64,000 bases of DNA from Neoroseomonas marina (GTDB taxonomy: Bacteria > Pseudomonadota > Alphaproteobacteria > Acetobacterales > Acetobacteraceae). The notes under the pieces are model-generated. The model ran no database searches, had not been told where the DNA came from, and saw only the letters and a program-made list of their open reading frames with translations. Positions 35,275-44,627 of the stretch are shown piece after piece. The translations under genes and the position numbers were made by a program. The stretch's first letter is position 1, and every line of letters starts with the position of its first letter. The stretch spans positions 558,001 to 622,000 of the forward strand of contig NZ_JABBKX010000003.1 of assembly GCF_012927745.1 (NCBI RefSeq), read 5' to 3'.

Positions 35275-36240
35275 TCAGGCGGCCCCCGCCGCCCTGACGA
35301 CCGGCGCCCAGCGCGCAGCCTCGCGCGCGACGAAGCCCGAGATCTCCGCCGGGCTCGGATCGCCCAGGGCGACCATGCCGATACTCGCCCATCGTTCCCG
35401 CGCCGCAGGTTCGGCCATCGCCGCGCTCAGATGCGCGCGCAGGCGCGCGACGATCTCGCCCGACAGCCCGGCCGGCCCCGCGAGCAGGAACCAGTTCGAC
35501 GCGACCGATCCGGGGAAGCCCGCCTCGACGATCGTCGGGACGGCGGGGACCGAGGAGATGCGCGTGTCGCTCGTCACCGCGAGGCCACGGATGCTGCCCC
35601 CCTGCACGCCGCCGGTATGGGCCCCGACCGTGTTCCAGAGCGAGGTGGTGCTGTTGCCGACGATCGCCTGTTCGGCATCCGCCGCGCCGCGGAAGGGCAC
35701 GTGCAGCAGTTCGACGCCCGCTTCCTGCGCCCAGAGCATTCCGGCGAGATGCCCGACGGACCCGACGCCGGACGACCCGAAGGAGACGGCATCGCGCCCG
35801 CGCGCGGCCGCGGCCTTGTAGTCGGCCATGGTCCGGATCGGCCCGTCGCCCTTCACGGCACACAGGATCGGCGCGCCGCCGAACATGGTGATGTAGGCGA
35901 AGGATCGCTGCGGGTCGTAGGCCGGGGGCGGCGTCATGCTGACGGAGACGGCGAGCGGCCCGGTGTTCGTCACCAGCAGCGTGTACCCGTCGGCCGCGGC
36001 GGCGGCGACCTGCGCCGTCCCGACCGCGCCGCCCGCCCCGGGGCGGTTGTCCACGATGAAGGACTGCCCGAAGGCGCGTTCCAGCCCGACCGCGAGGAAC
36101 CGCACCACGATGTCCGACGTCCCGCCCGGCGCATAAGGATTGATGATGCGCACCGGACGGTTGGGCCAGGCGCCCTGGGCCCGGACGGCCGGTGCGGCCA
36201 ACAGGGCCGGGGTGGCGAGAAGCAGGCGGCGACGCAGCAT
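35275..36240 (-). CDS. Bug-family tripartite tricarboxylate transporter substrate-binding protein
   Basis: A 321-residue TctC/Bug solute-binding protein, the second of the window. Signal peptide 1-22 (ends AVRAQG); ligand loop INPYAPGGTSD near residues 33-43; VDNRPGAGGAVG near 64. AAAGGG precedes the ATG. No TctAB genes nearby. It resembles the first copy only at family level, so it probably binds a different carboxylate. Confidence 0.9.
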   Translation of the reverse strand: MLRRRLLLATPALLAAPAVRAQGAWPNRPVRIINPYAPGGTSDIVVRFLAVGLERAFGQSFIVDNRPGAGGAVGTAQVAAAAADGYTLLVTNTGPLAVSVSMTPPPAYDPQRSFAYITMFGGAPILCAVKGDGPIRTMADYKAAAARGRDAVSFGSSGVGSVGHLAGMLWAQEAGVELLHVPFRGAADAEQAIVGNSTTSLWNTVGAHTGGVQGGSIRGLAVTSDTRISSVPAVPTIVEAGFPGSVASNWFLLAGPAGLSGEIVARLRAHLSAAMAEPAARERWASIGMVALGDPSPAEISGFVAREAARWAPVVRAAGAA

Positions 36241-36385
36241 GGACTGCCCTTTCCGGTGGCGCCGGCGCGCCCATCCGCGCAGCCGGCGCCCAGGGCGAAG
36301 GCAATGCGGTGGCCGCGCCGCGCGGCGTGATTACCGGAACGTCAGGATCGCAAGCCTCGTGCCATGCCTGGAACGGGTGGGGGCG

Positions 36386-37591
36386 TCAGCGGGACGCCTG
36401 GGTGGTGGTGGTCCGGCGCACCGGCGGCGGCAGGCTGCCGCGGCCGGACGAGACCGGCGCCGCGCGGCTGCCCTGCTCGATGCGGGCGGCGGTCGCGGTC
36501 GCCCGCGTCGAGGTCCGCTGCACGGTAGGCGTCGGCCGCGTCGTGGTCGCCGTCCGGGGTGTCGGCGGCGCGACGGCGCGGCGTGCGGCAGTGGCCGCGG
36601 TCGTTCCACGCCCGGGCCCCACGCGCTGCCGGGTCGCCGCGTTGCGTGTGGCGGCCGCGCGGCCGCCGGCCGTCGCCGCGCGCGCCGCCCCCACCGCGCC
36701 GACGGCGGCCATGGCGGAGGACGGGGGCCGCGGCGCCACGCCGAGCTGCGCGAAGCCCTGGTCGAGCAGCGCGCCCATGTGCCGGTCGCGCTCGACCCAG
36801 GACGACCCGCCCATGGTCACGCCGACCAGCCGCACACCGTCGCGCTGCGCAGACGTGACGATGTTGAAGCCGGAGGCCCGGATGTAGCCGGTCTTGATCC
36901 CGTCCGCGCCTTCGTAGTCGCCGACCATCCGGTTGTGGTTGCGGATCATCTGCCGCCCCCAGGCGAAATGCACCGTGCTGAAGTAACGATAACGGTCCGG
37001 GTAGTCGCGGATCAGCCGCAGCCCGAGCGTCGCCATGTCGCGGGCGGTCGTGGTGTTCTCCTGGTCCGGCAGGCCCGAGGCGTTGCGGAAGGTGGTGCGC
37101 GTCATGCCGATGGAGCGCGCCCGCATCGTCATCAGCTGCGCGAAGCGGTCCTCGCTGCCGGCCAGGTGCTCGCCGACCGCGGCGGCGACGTCGTTGGCGC
37201 TCTTGGTCACCAGGGCGAGGATCGCCTGCTCGACCGTCAGGGTCATGCCAGCGGGCAGGCCGAGCTTCGAAGGCGGGCGCGACGCCGCCTCCTCGCTCAT
37301 CCGGATCGGGGTGCTGAGCTGCACGCGGCCTTCCCGCAGCGCGTCGAACAGCATGTAGAGGGTCATCATCTTGGTCAGGGAGGCCGGGTAGCGTTCCTCA
37401 TCCGCGTTGGCGGCGATGAGGACGTTCCCGCTGCGCGCGTCGACCACGATGGCCGAATAACGGTCGCTGCCGATCTGTGCGGCAGCCGGGTTTGGCAGGA
37501 GCCAGGCAAGGAGAGTCAGAAGGCAGGCCAGCGTCGTCCCGAAGGTGCGGCCGCGCCGCATCGCCGGCGTCTCGGCGCGGTCTGGAGTCAT
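36386..37591 (-). CDS. D-alanyl-D-alanine carboxypeptidase (peptidase S11)
   Basis: A 401-residue penicillin-binding D,D-carboxypeptidase that trims peptidoglycan pentapeptides in the periplasm. Signal peptide about 1-38 (ends PAAAQ). Catalytic S-x-x-K: Ser71/Lys74 in ASLTKMM; S-x-N: Ser130/Asn132 in KSANDVA; KTG at 232-234. After the catalytic domain (about residue 290) comes a ~110-residue Ala/Thr/Arg-rich low-complexity tail, perhaps wall- or membrane-associated, instead of the usual SPOR domain or amphipathic helix. The start at 37591 is supported by GGAGGG 9 bases upstream. Confidence 0.9.
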   Translation of the reverse strand: MTPDRAETPAMRRGRTFGTTLACLLTLLAWLLPNPAAAQIGSDRYSAIVVDARSGNVLIAANADEERYPASLTKMMTLYMLFDALREGRVQLSTPIRMSEEAASRPPSKLGLPAGMTLTVEQAILALVTKSANDVAAAVGEHLAGSEDRFAQLMTMRARSIGMTRTTFRNASGLPDQENTTTARDMATLGLRLIRDYPDRYRYFSTVHFAWGRQMIRNHNRMVGDYEGADGIKTGYIRASGFNIVTSAQRDGVRLVGVTMGGSSWVERDRHMGALLDQGFAQLGVAPRPPSSAMAAVGAVGAARAATAGGRAAATRNAATRQRVGPGRGTTAATAARRAVAPPTPRTATTTRPTPTVQRTSTRATATAARIEQGSRAAPVSSGRGSLPPPVRRTTTTQASR

Positions 37592-37790
37592 GCTGAATCA
37601 CCCTCCGGCGCGGCACGCCCCCGCGTGCCCGCCCCCCTTTCTGGCATCAGGATACGGTCGTGGGGCCGCCGGCGTCCAGCCGAAATGACCGGGCCATCCC
37701 CTTTCCCCGCAATGGCTTAGGACGCCCAGTTGCCGCACGCGGTTATTTGACCCGGCTGCGGCCCGAGCCGCGGGCGGAAGATTTCTATGG

Positions 37791-37799
37791 TGCAGTGCA
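37791..37799. promoter_or_regulatory. Candidate PhaR operator (TGC-AGT-GCA)
   Basis: TGCAGTGCA followed by A7 lies 142 bases upstream of the phasin start. PhaR repressors of related bacteria bind TGC-N3-GCA (CTGC-N3-4-GCAG) palindromes near phasin promoters. A second copy lies at 37849-37857. Confidence 0.4.
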
Positions 37800-37848
37800 A
37801 AAAAACTGTTGCGGCGGCTCCTGCGAATTGGATACACGGCCATCATGT

Positions 37849-37857
37849 TGCAGCGCA
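37849..37857. promoter_or_regulatory. Candidate second PhaR operator (TGC-AGC-GCA)
   Basis: TGCAGCGCA within TTGCAGCGCAGCAA repeats the TGC-N3-GCA pattern, 49 bases after the end of the first copy and upstream of the phasin gene. Confidence 0.35.
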
Positions 37858-37940
37858 GCAAAGCGGTCCGGAAGCCCGGATCGACCAAGCAGGACGGGAC
37901 CGTTCCGGTGCCCGTCGTCGATGACGAAAGGGATACGGAC

Positions 37941-38438
37941 ATGGCTGAGACGAAGGCCGACGTGAAGAAGATCGCCGCCGAGGGTGCTGCCCAGGCGCAG
38001 AAGATCGTGACCGAAGGTGCGGCGCAGGCTCGCGCCACGATGGAGAAGAGCATGGAACAGATCACGAAGGGGGCCGAAGGCCTCATGAAGGCCGCCGAGG
38101 AAGCCGCCGAGTTCGGCCGTGGCAACCTCGAGGCCTTCACCAAGGCCGCCCAGACCTGGGCCGTCGGCACGCAGGACCTCGCCCGCCAGGCGATGGCGCT
38201 CGCGCAGGGCTTCACGGACCAGTCGCTCGAGGGCGCGAAGGCCCTCGCCGCGGTGAAGAGCCTCAACGAGGCCGCCGAGGTCCAGGCGAAGTTCGCCAAG
38301 GCCGCGATGGAGAAGGCCGTGGCCGAGTCCGCGAAGTTCCAGGAAGCCATGTTCAAGCTGACCGAGCAGACCGTGGCCCCGATCTCCGCCCGCGTGACCG
38401 TCGCGGTCGAGAAGATCACCAAGCCGCTCGCGGCCTGA
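37941..38438 (+). CDS. Phasin family protein
   Basis: A 165-residue Ala/Lys/Glu-rich, fully helical protein with the phasin_2 pattern (NLEAFTKAAQTWAVGTQDLARQAM around residues 65-88). Phasins coat polyhydroxyalkanoate granules and control their number and size. The ATG at 37941 is supported by AAAGGGA upstream; longer in-frame starts would cross the operator region. A single-gene unit with a hairpin terminator candidate after it. Its presence implies PHB storage in this organism. Confidence 0.88.
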   Translation: MAETKADVKKIAAEGAAQAQKIVTEGAAQARATMEKSMEQITKGAEGLMKAAEEAAEFGRGNLEAFTKAAQTWAVGTQDLARQAMALAQGFTDQSLEGAKALAAVKSLNEAAEVQAKFAKAAMEKAVAESAKFQEAMFKLTEQTVAPISARVTVAVEKITKPLAA

Positions 38439-38523
38439 TCCTCCGACGGGACTACCCGGCCGCTCCCGCCAACTCCCCCTCCCCACGGGCGGGGACGGCC
38501 GACGATGGGCCCGGTTCCGGGTC

Positions 38524-38540
38524 GCCGCCCTCAGGGCGGC
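38524..38540 (+). terminator. Hairpin after the phasin gene
   Basis: GCCGCCC-TCA-GGGCGGC is a perfect 7-base-pair stem with a 3-base loop, 85 bases after the phasin stop. There is no proper U-run, so intrinsic termination is only possible. The rest of the 266-base gap to clpS shows no gene. Confidence 0.4.
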
Positions 38541-38704
38541 GGCCTGGGCCGGGCCCTTTCGCGTGAGGCGCAGGGTAACGGTGCAGGCCCACAATCTGCG
38601 CCCGGCGGTCGCTCGGCCCTTCACCTGGGGCCGCGCGCTCCGATATCCTGTCATGCGACGCCGCCTGTTGCCGGCCGCGTCGAGGGAAACCACCTAGTGC
38701 GGCC

Positions 38705-39046
38705 ATGAGCGACCAGGACAAGCGTACCGGCGGCGGACAGGGCGGCGACGGATCCCAGACCGGGGTCGTCGTAAAGGCCCGTCCGCGCACCAAGAAGCCG
38801 GCCATGTACAAGGTGCTGATGCTGAACGACGACTACACGCCGATGGAGTTCGTCGTGCATGTCCTCGAACGCTTCTTCCAGAAGAACCGCGAGGAGGCGA
38901 CGCGGATCATGCTGCACGTCCACCGCCGCGGCGTCGGTGTCTGCGGCGTCTTCACCTATGAGGTCGCGGAGACCAAGGTGACGCAGGTGATGGATCTGGC
39001 GCGCCAGAACCAGCATCCGCTTCAGTGCACCATCGAGAAGGAATAG
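38705..39046 (+). CDS. clpS: ATP-dependent Clp protease adaptor ClpS
   Basis: A 113-residue N-end-rule adaptor that delivers substrates to ClpAP. The core reads [20 protein letters not shown] (residues 35-54), with the NDDYT...M substrate pocket, and ends with the ClpA-contacting region. The glycine-rich flexible N-terminus (1-30) is typical of alphaproteobacteria. clpA follows 107 bases downstream, the usual order. Confidence 0.97.
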   Translation: MSDQDKRTGGGQGGDGSQTGVVVKARPRTKKPAMYKVLMLNDDYTPMEFVVHVLERFFQKNREEATRIMLHVHRRGVGVCGVFTYEVAETKVTQVMDLARQNQHPLQCTIEKE

Positions 39047-39153
39047 GGCGGGGGTCGCAGAACCCCAGGGGGAGGCCCACATCACGACCGGAACTTCGGT
39101 GGCGCAGCGGCCCAACGAGGCGTCCGCACCACCTACAGGGGAGCGTCACTGAC

Positions 39154-41505
39154 ATGCTGTCCCGCAACCTCGAGCAGACGCTCCACCGGGCATTGGCCCT
39201 GGCCAGTGAACGGCGTCACGAATACGCAACTCTCGAACACCTGCTGCTGGCGCTGGGTGACGACCAGGACGCGGCCACCGTGCTGCGCGCCTGCGGCGTC
39301 GACCTCGACCGGCTGAAGCGCGACCTGACCGAGTTCCTCGACAAGGACCTCGCGGGGCTGGTGACCGAGCGCGGCGGCGACCCGAAGCCGACCGCCGGTT
39401 TCCAGCGCGTCGTCCAGCGCGCCGCGATCCACGTGCAGTCGTCCGGCCGCGACGAGGTGACGGGGGCCAATGTCCTCGTCGCCCTGTTCAGCGAACGCGA
39501 ATCGCACGCCGTCTATTTCCTGCAGCTGCAGGACATGACGCGGCTCGACGCCGTGAACTTCATCTCCCACGGCATCGCCAAGGCGCCGGGGCGGTCCCAG
39601 CCGCGTCCGGTGCAGGGTTCGACCGGGTCGAACAACAGCGAGGAGAACCAGGAGAAGGACGACAAGCCGCGCGGCGGCCGTGGGCAGGACGCGCTGTCGA
39701 ACTACTGCGTCAACCTCAACAAGAAGGCGCAGCAGGGCAAGATCGACCCGCTCATCGGGCGCGAGCCCGAGATCGAGCGCACGATCCAGATTCTCTGCCG
39801 GCGCACCAAGAACAACCCGCTCTACGTGGGCGATCCCGGCGTCGGCAAGACCGCCATCGCCGAGGGCCTGGCGAAGCGCATCGTCGAGGGCGACGTGCCC
39901 GAGGTGCTGCTCAAGTCGACCATCTATGCGCTCGACATGGGCAGCCTGCTCGCCGGCACGCGCTATCGCGGCGATTTCGAGGAACGGCTGAAGGCGGTCG
40001 TGCAGGAACTGGAGAACCAGGCCGGCTCGATCCTCTTCATCGATGAGATCCACACGGTGATCGGCGCCGGCGCGACCTCGGGCGGGGCCATGGACGCGTC
40101 GAACCTGCTGAAGCCGGCGCTCGCGCAGGGTACGCTGCGCTGCATCGGGTCGACCACCTACAAGGAATACCGCAACTACTTCGAGAAGGACCGCGCGCTG
40201 GTCCGCCGCTTCCAGAAGATCGACGTCAACGAGCCGACGCTCGAGGATGCGGTGAAGATCCTGCAGGGCCTCAAGACCAACTACGAGAAGCACCACAAGG
40301 TCCGCTACACCCCCGAGGCGATCCGCGCCGCGGTGGAGCTCAGCGCGAAGTACATCCACGACCGCAAGCTGCCCGACAAGGCGATCGACGTGATCGACGA
40401 GGTCGGTGCGAGCCGCATGCTGCTGCCCGAGAACAAGCGGCGGAAGACGGTGACGCTGAAGGACGTGGAGGACATCGTCGCGAAGATCGCGCGCATCCCG
40501 CCGAAGTCGGTCTCGACCGACGACCGCGAGCAGCTGCGCAATCTCGAGCGCGACCTGAAGGCGATGGTGTTCGGCCAGGACAAGGCGATCGAGGCGCTGT
40601 CCGCCGCGATCAAGCTGTCCCGCGCCGGGCTGCGCGACCCGGAAAAGCCGATCGGCAACTACCTGTTCTCCGGTCCGACCGGCGTCGGCAAGACCGAGGT
40701 CGCGAAGCAGCTCGCCAAGACCCTCGGGATCGAGCTGATCCGCTTCGACATGTCCGAGTACATGGAACGGCACAGCGTCTCCCGCCTGATCGGCGCGCCG
40801 CCCGGCTATGTCGGCTTCGACCAGGGCGGCCTGCTGACGGATGCGATCGACCAGCACCCGCACGCCGTGCTCCTGCTCGATGAGATCGAGAAAGCGCACC
40901 AGGATCTCTACAACATCCTGCTGCAGGTGATGGACCACGGGAAGCTGACGGACCACAACGGCAAGACCGTCGACTTCCGCAACGTCATCCTGATCATGAC
41001 GACCAATGCGGGTGCGTCGGACATGGCGAAGCCGGCGATCGGCTTCGAACGCTCGGCGCGCGTCGGCGAGGACACCGAGGCGATCCAGCGGATGTTCACG
41101 CCGGAGTTCCGCAACCGGCTCGACGCCACGGTCCCCTTCTCGGGCCTGACGCCCGAGATCGTCGGCCAGGTGGTCGAGAAGTTCGTCATGCAGCTCGAGG
41201 CGCAGCTCGCCGACCGCAACGTGACGATCGAACTCTCCTCCGCGGCGAAGGAATGGCTGGCGGAGAAGGGCTACGACCCGTTGTACGGCGCGCGTCCCCT
41301 GGCCCGCATCATCCAGGAATACGTCAAGAAGCCGCTGGCCGAGGAACTGCTCTTCGGCAAGCTGGTGAAGGGCGGTGCGGTGAAGGTCGGCTTCAAGGAC
41401 GGCGCGCTCACCTTCGACGTGGTGGAAGCCGCGCCCCCGGCCTTGCCCAAGCCCGAGGAAGGTGGCGAAGGCGATTCCGAGCGGGAACCCGAGACGGCGG
41501 AATGA
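39154..41505 (+). CDS. clpA: ATP-dependent Clp protease ATP-binding subunit ClpA
   Basis: A 783-residue two-ring AAA+ unfoldase: N domain (1-145) with tandem Clp_N repeats, a Gln/Asn/Asp-rich linker, D1 with Walker A GDPGVGKT near 227, D2 with GPTGVGKT near 507. The start at 39154 ([14 protein letters not shown]) is preceded by AGGGGAG. It pairs with ClpS immediately upstream. Its stop overlaps the nicotinamidase start (ATGA). Confidence 0.97.
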   Translation: MLSRNLEQTLHRALALASERRHEYATLEHLLLALGDDQDAATVLRACGVDLDRLKRDLTEFLDKDLAGLVTERGGDPKPTAGFQRVVQRAAIHVQSSGRDEVTGANVLVALFSERESHAVYFLQLQDMTRLDAVNFISHGIAKAPGRSQPRPVQGSTGSNNSEENQEKDDKPRGGRGQDALSNYCVNLNKKAQQGKIDPLIGREPEIERTIQILCRRTKNNPLYVGDPGVGKTAIAEGLAKRIVEGDVPEVLLKSTIYALDMGSLLAGTRYRGDFEERLKAVVQELENQAGSILFIDEIHTVIGAGATSGGAMDASNLLKPALAQGTLRCIGSTTYKEYRNYFEKDRALVRRFQKIDVNEPTLEDAVKILQGLKTNYEKHHKVRYTPEAIRAAVELSAKYIHDRKLPDKAIDVIDEVGASRMLLPENKRRKTVTLKDVEDIVAKIARIPPKSVSTDDREQLRNLERDLKAMVFGQDKAIEALSAAIKLSRAGLRDPEKPIGNYLFSGPTGVGKTEVAKQLAKTLGIELIRFDMSEYMERHSVSRLIGAPPGYVGFDQGGLLTDAIDQHPHAVLLLDEIEKAHQDLYNILLQVMDHGKLTDHNGKTVDFRNVILIMTTNAGASDMAKPAIGFERSARVGEDTEAIQRMFTPEFRNRLDATVPFSGLTPEIVGQVVEKFVMQLEAQLADRNVTIELSSAAKEWLAEKGYDPLYGARPLARIIQEYVKKPLAEELLFGKLVKGGAVKVGFKDGALTFDVVEAAPPALPKPEEGGEGDSEREPETAE

Positions 41506-42134
41506 GGGCACCGTCCACGACTGCACTGCTCGTCGTGGATGTGCAGAACGACTTCTGTTCCGGTGGCGCGCTCTCCGTCCCTCACGGAGAGCGCGTCGTC
41601 CCCCTGATCAACGCCATCCAGGCGCAGTACGACATCATCGTCGTGACGCAGGACTGGCATCCTGCGGACCACGCGTCCTTCGCCTCGCAACATCCCGGCC
41701 GGACGATCTTCGACACGGTCGACATGCCGTACGGACCGCAGGTGCTGTGGCCCGACCACTGCGTCATGGGCAGCCATGGCGCGGCCCTTCATGAAGACCT
41801 CGACGTCACCCGCGCGCAGCTTGTCCTCCGCAAGGGCAGCCATCGTGGAGTCGATTCCTACTCCGCGCTGCTCGAAGCCGACCGCGCGACGCGCACTGGG
41901 CTCGATGGATGGCTCACCTCCCGCGGCGTGACCGAGGTGCATGTCTGCGGTCTTGCGACCGATTTCTGCGTGGCCTGGACCGCGCTGGATGCGCGCCGCT
42001 TCGGCATCGCGGCCGCGGTGATCGAGGAAGCGTGCCGCGCCATCGATCTTGAAGGCAGCCTGGCGCGCGCCTGGTCCGAGATGACCGCGGCGGGGGTGCG
42101 GCGCCTGGCATCGGCGGATATCCTGGCCGCCTGA
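41502..42134 (+). CDS. pncA: Nicotinamidase (pyrazinamidase)
   Basis: A 210-residue isochorismatase-fold hydrolase converting nicotinamide to nicotinate for NAD salvage. Catalytic triad Asp13 (VVDVQNDF), Lys111 (LRKGSH), Cys156 (ATDFCVAWT); metal residues Asp51, His53 and His57 (DWHPADH). Its ATG overlaps the clpA stop, so it is translationally coupled to an unrelated protease gene. Confidence 0.93.
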   Translation: MRAPSTTALLVVDVQNDFCSGGALSVPHGERVVPLINAIQAQYDIIVVTQDWHPADHASFASQHPGRTIFDTVDMPYGPQVLWPDHCVMGSHGAALHEDLDVTRAQLVLRKGSHRGVDSYSALLEADRATRTGLDGWLTSRGVTEVHVCGLATDFCVAWTALDARRFGIAAAVIEEACRAIDLEGSLARAWSEMTAAGVRRLASADILAA

Positions 42135-42172
42135 CGGCGCCATCCCGCGCCGGCACGGCAGGGGAGATTGCC

Positions 42173-42514
42173 ATGAGCGCCATCAAGGACTGGCCCGCCT
42201 ATTCCGCCACGCTGCGCGACCGCGGCAAGGAACTCGGGCAACTGCACCCCGAGATCGTCAAGGGCTTCGTCGCACTGAACAACGGGGCGGCGAAGACGCA
42301 GCACCTCGATGCCAAGACGCGGGAGCTGATCGCGCTCGCAGTGGCCATCACCACGCGCTGCGACGGCTGCCTGGATGCGCATGTCCGCAAGGCGCAGGCT
42401 GCCGGGGCGACCAAGGAGGAGATCGCCGAGGCGCTGGGCGTGTCCATCGCCCTGAACGCAGGTGCGGCCTTCACCTACGCGCTGCATGCGCTGGACCGGG
42501 CGAACGAGGCCTAG
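42173..42514 (+). CDS. Carboxymuconolactone decarboxylase/AhpD-like protein
   Basis: A 113-residue all-helical CMD-family protein with the redox-type motif Cys63-x-x-Cys66-x3-His70 (RCDGCLDAH), as in AhpD peroxidase partners rather than true decarboxylases. Probably a thiol-dependent antioxidant component. It is convergent with the PPK2 gene, with a 4-base overlap at the stops. Confidence 0.87.
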   Translation: MSAIKDWPAYSATLRDRGKELGQLHPEIVKGFVALNNGAAKTQHLDAKTRELIALAVAITTRCDGCLDAHVRKAQAAGATKEEIAEALGVSIALNAGAAFTYALHALDRANEA

Positions 42515-43392
42515 ACCAGCGCCTTCCGCGCCACCTCCAGCGCCGCCTTCTGCGCCTTCGAGACCTTGGGGTAGTGGAGGTCCAAACCCTCCAGCGCCTC
42601 CACGATCGCGGCGACCACGACGAGGCGCGTGAACCACTTCGCATCGGCCGGCACCACGAACCACGGCGCGTGCCGTGCCGCGGTGCCGCGGATCGCCGCC
42701 TCATAGGCCCTCATATACGCATCCCAATGCGCCCGCTCGGCGACGTCGTTCGCCGAGAACTTCCAGTTCTTCTCGGGCTCGTCGATGCGGGAGAGGAAGC
42801 GGCGCTTCTGCTCCTCCCGGCTGACATTGAGGAAGAACTTCAGCACCACGGTGCCTTGGCGCGAGAGATAGCGCTCATAGGCCGCGATGTCCTCAAGCCG
42901 CTCTTCCCAGATGGTCTTGCCGACGACGCTCGGCGGCAGCTTCTGGCCGGCGAGGAAATCGGGATGCACGCGCACCACCAGCACTTCCTCGTACCAGGAG
43001 CGGTTGTGGATGCCGATGCGCCCACGCTCGGGCAGGGCGGTCGAATGGCGCCAGAGGAAGTCGTGGTCGAGGTCGACCGGCGTCGGCGCCTTGAAGGAAT
43101 GCACCTGGCAGCCCTGCGGATTCACGCCGGAGAAGACGTGCTTGATCACTCCGTCCTTCCCGGCCGCGTCCATCGCCTGGAAGATGCACAGCACCGACCA
43201 GCGGTCCTGCGCGTAGAGCATGTCCTGCAGTTCCGCGAGACGTTCGACCCCGCGCTGCAGCATGTCCGCCGCATGGTCCTTCTGGACGTCGAGCCCGCCG
43301 GTGTCACCAGGGTCGCAATTCTTGAGGCGGAAGCCCTTGCCCGAGGTGACGCGGAAACGATCAAGCAGCTTTCCCGTACCCTTGGCGATCAT
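42511..43392 (-). CDS. ppk2: Polyphosphate kinase 2 family protein
   Basis: A 293-residue PPK2 enzyme, which transfers phosphate between polyphosphate and nucleotides. Walker A AMDAAGKDG and the following VFSGVNPQG are of the polyphosphate:AMP/ADP phosphotransferase type; then WRHSTALPERGRIGIHNRSWYEEVLV (lid and Walker B region). The ATG overlaps the MFS stop (ATGA), so it is the last gene of a five-gene leftward operon. The direction (polyP synthesis or use) cannot be read from sequence; use of polyP to charge nucleotides is likely for this subgroup. Confidence 0.9.
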   Translation of the reverse strand: MIAKGTGKLLDRFRVTSGKGFRLKNCDPGDTGGLDVQKDHAADMLQRGVERLAELQDMLYAQDRWSVLCIFQAMDAAGKDGVIKHVFSGVNPQGCQVHSFKAPTPVDLDHDFLWRHSTALPERGRIGIHNRSWYEEVLVVRVHPDFLAGQKLPPSVVGKTIWEERLEDIAAYERYLSRQGTVVLKFFLNVSREEQKRRFLSRIDEPEKNWKFSANDVAERAHWDAYMRAYEAAIRGTAARHAPWFVVPADAKWFTRLVVVAAIVEALEGLDLHYPKVSKAQKAALEVARKALV

Positions 43393-44627
43393 GCGACCCT
43401 CCCCCGTGGTGCCACCACGATCCACAGCGCCGCGCCGGCCTGCAACAGGAAGGTGAGGCCCAGCGCCGCGGCATATCCGGCGGGATCCCAGCCGCCGTTT
43501 GCCGTGCGCGGCCAGAGGTCGAGGATCGCCCCGATCCCGGTCTGCAGCGCGAAGACCAGCACCAGCATCGCGAAGTTGATGGCGGTCGCGACGCGCCCCT
43601 GCAGTTCCGGCGGGAAGCCCTGCCCCATCGCGGCATAGCCCGACACGCCGACCGACCCGCAGAAGGAAAAGCAGAACCAGGTCGCCGCAATCACCCAGTA
43701 TCCCTGCGGTCCCATCACCAGCACGACCTGAGCGGCCAGCACGCCAGCGATGCCGAGATAGGGCACGAACATGGGGGAGTATCCGCGCGCCTGCGCGAAG
43801 GATGCCGCCTGGCCGGTGGCGAGGCTGCCCGTCACCAGACCCAGCGCATAGATCAGCAGCGCGACCGCGCGTGGCCCGTCCGCCATCCCGCCCACGTCGC
43901 GCAGCCAGGGACCCGCCCAAAGCCCCTGGAAGGTGAAGTTCAGTGCCGAGAGCACCATCACCGCCGGCAGGAAGCGCAGGAAAGCGCGGTCGCTGAAGAT
44001 GCGGCCGAACTCGCCGATCTCGCGCACCAGGCTGCGGCGTTCGGGGCGGACGACATGCGGCGGGCGGTCGGGCACCATCAGCCGGATCCATACCGACCCG
44101 CAGACCGCGAGAATCGCGAGCAGCACGAAGATGCCGCGCCAGCCGAGCAGCGGCAGCGCCCATTGCACCGGCACCGTCGCGCTCATCCCGCCGAGGCCGG
44201 CGATGAACAGCCCCGCCCCCGTCACCGCCGCGACGCGTTCCTTCGGGTACCACTGCGTGTTCGATTTCAGCATCGCCATCAGTCCGGCGGCGAGGCCGAA
44301 GCCGCAGATCATGCGTCCGAGCGCCAGCACCAGCACGTCGGGCGCCAGCGCGCTGACGACGAAGCCCGCCATGGAGACGAGCGCGAGCACGCTCTGCACC
44401 TTGCGCGGTCCATGCAGGTCGAGGGCGACGCCGATCGGCAGCTGCGCCAGCGCATAGGCCCCGAAGAAGCAGGCCGCGAGCAGCCCGAGCTCCGCCGCGG
44501 ACAGCCCGAATTCCAGCGCGAGCAGGGGCCCGATCGTCGCCACCAGCGCGCGGTTCGCCTGGTTGAGGAAATTGATCGCCGCGAGCGGCAGGGTGATGCG
44601 GGCGAAGCCCGGTGCGCCATCGGCCAT
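43389..44627 (-). CDS. MFS transporter
   Basis: A 412-residue 12-helix MFS protein of the nitrate/sugar-phosphate-like antiporter branch. Features: loop 2-3 variant GVALDLHGPRKVQS near residue 68, QWYPKERVAAVTGAG near 125, a central cytoplasmic loop with PDRPPHVVRPERR. Its substrate is unknown. Start ATG 44627 shares a base with the upstream stop; the end overlaps ppk2. Confidence 0.82.
   Translation of the reverse strand: MADGAPGFARITLPLAAINFLNQANRALVATIGPLLALEFGLSAAELGLLAACFFGAYALAQLPIGVALDLHGPRKVQSVLALVSMAGFVVSALAPDVLVLALGRMICGFGLAAGLMAMLKSNTQWYPKERVAAVTGAGLFIAGLGGMSATVPVQWALPLLGWRGIFVLLAILAVCGSVWIRLMVPDRPPHVVRPERRSLVREIGEFGRIFSDRAFLRFLPAVMVLSALNFTFQGLWAGPWLRDVGGMADGPRAVALLIYALGLVTGSLATGQAASFAQARGYSPMFVPYLGIAGVLAAQVVLVMGPQGYWVIAATWFCFSFCGSVGVSGYAAMGQGFPPELQGRVATAINFAMLVLVFALQTGIGAILDLWPRTANGGWDPAGYAAALGLTFLLQAGAALWIVVAPRGRVA

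Larger units (their letters stand above)
37592..37940. other. Intergenic regulatory region between dacC-type gene and phasin gene
   Basis: A 349-base divergent gap with no convincing gene. It must hold the promoters of both neighbours. It includes an AT-rich patch near 37781-37806 and two TGC-N3-GCA palindromes, annotated separately. The phasin ribosome-binding site AAAGGGA lies just before 37941. Confidence 0.6.
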
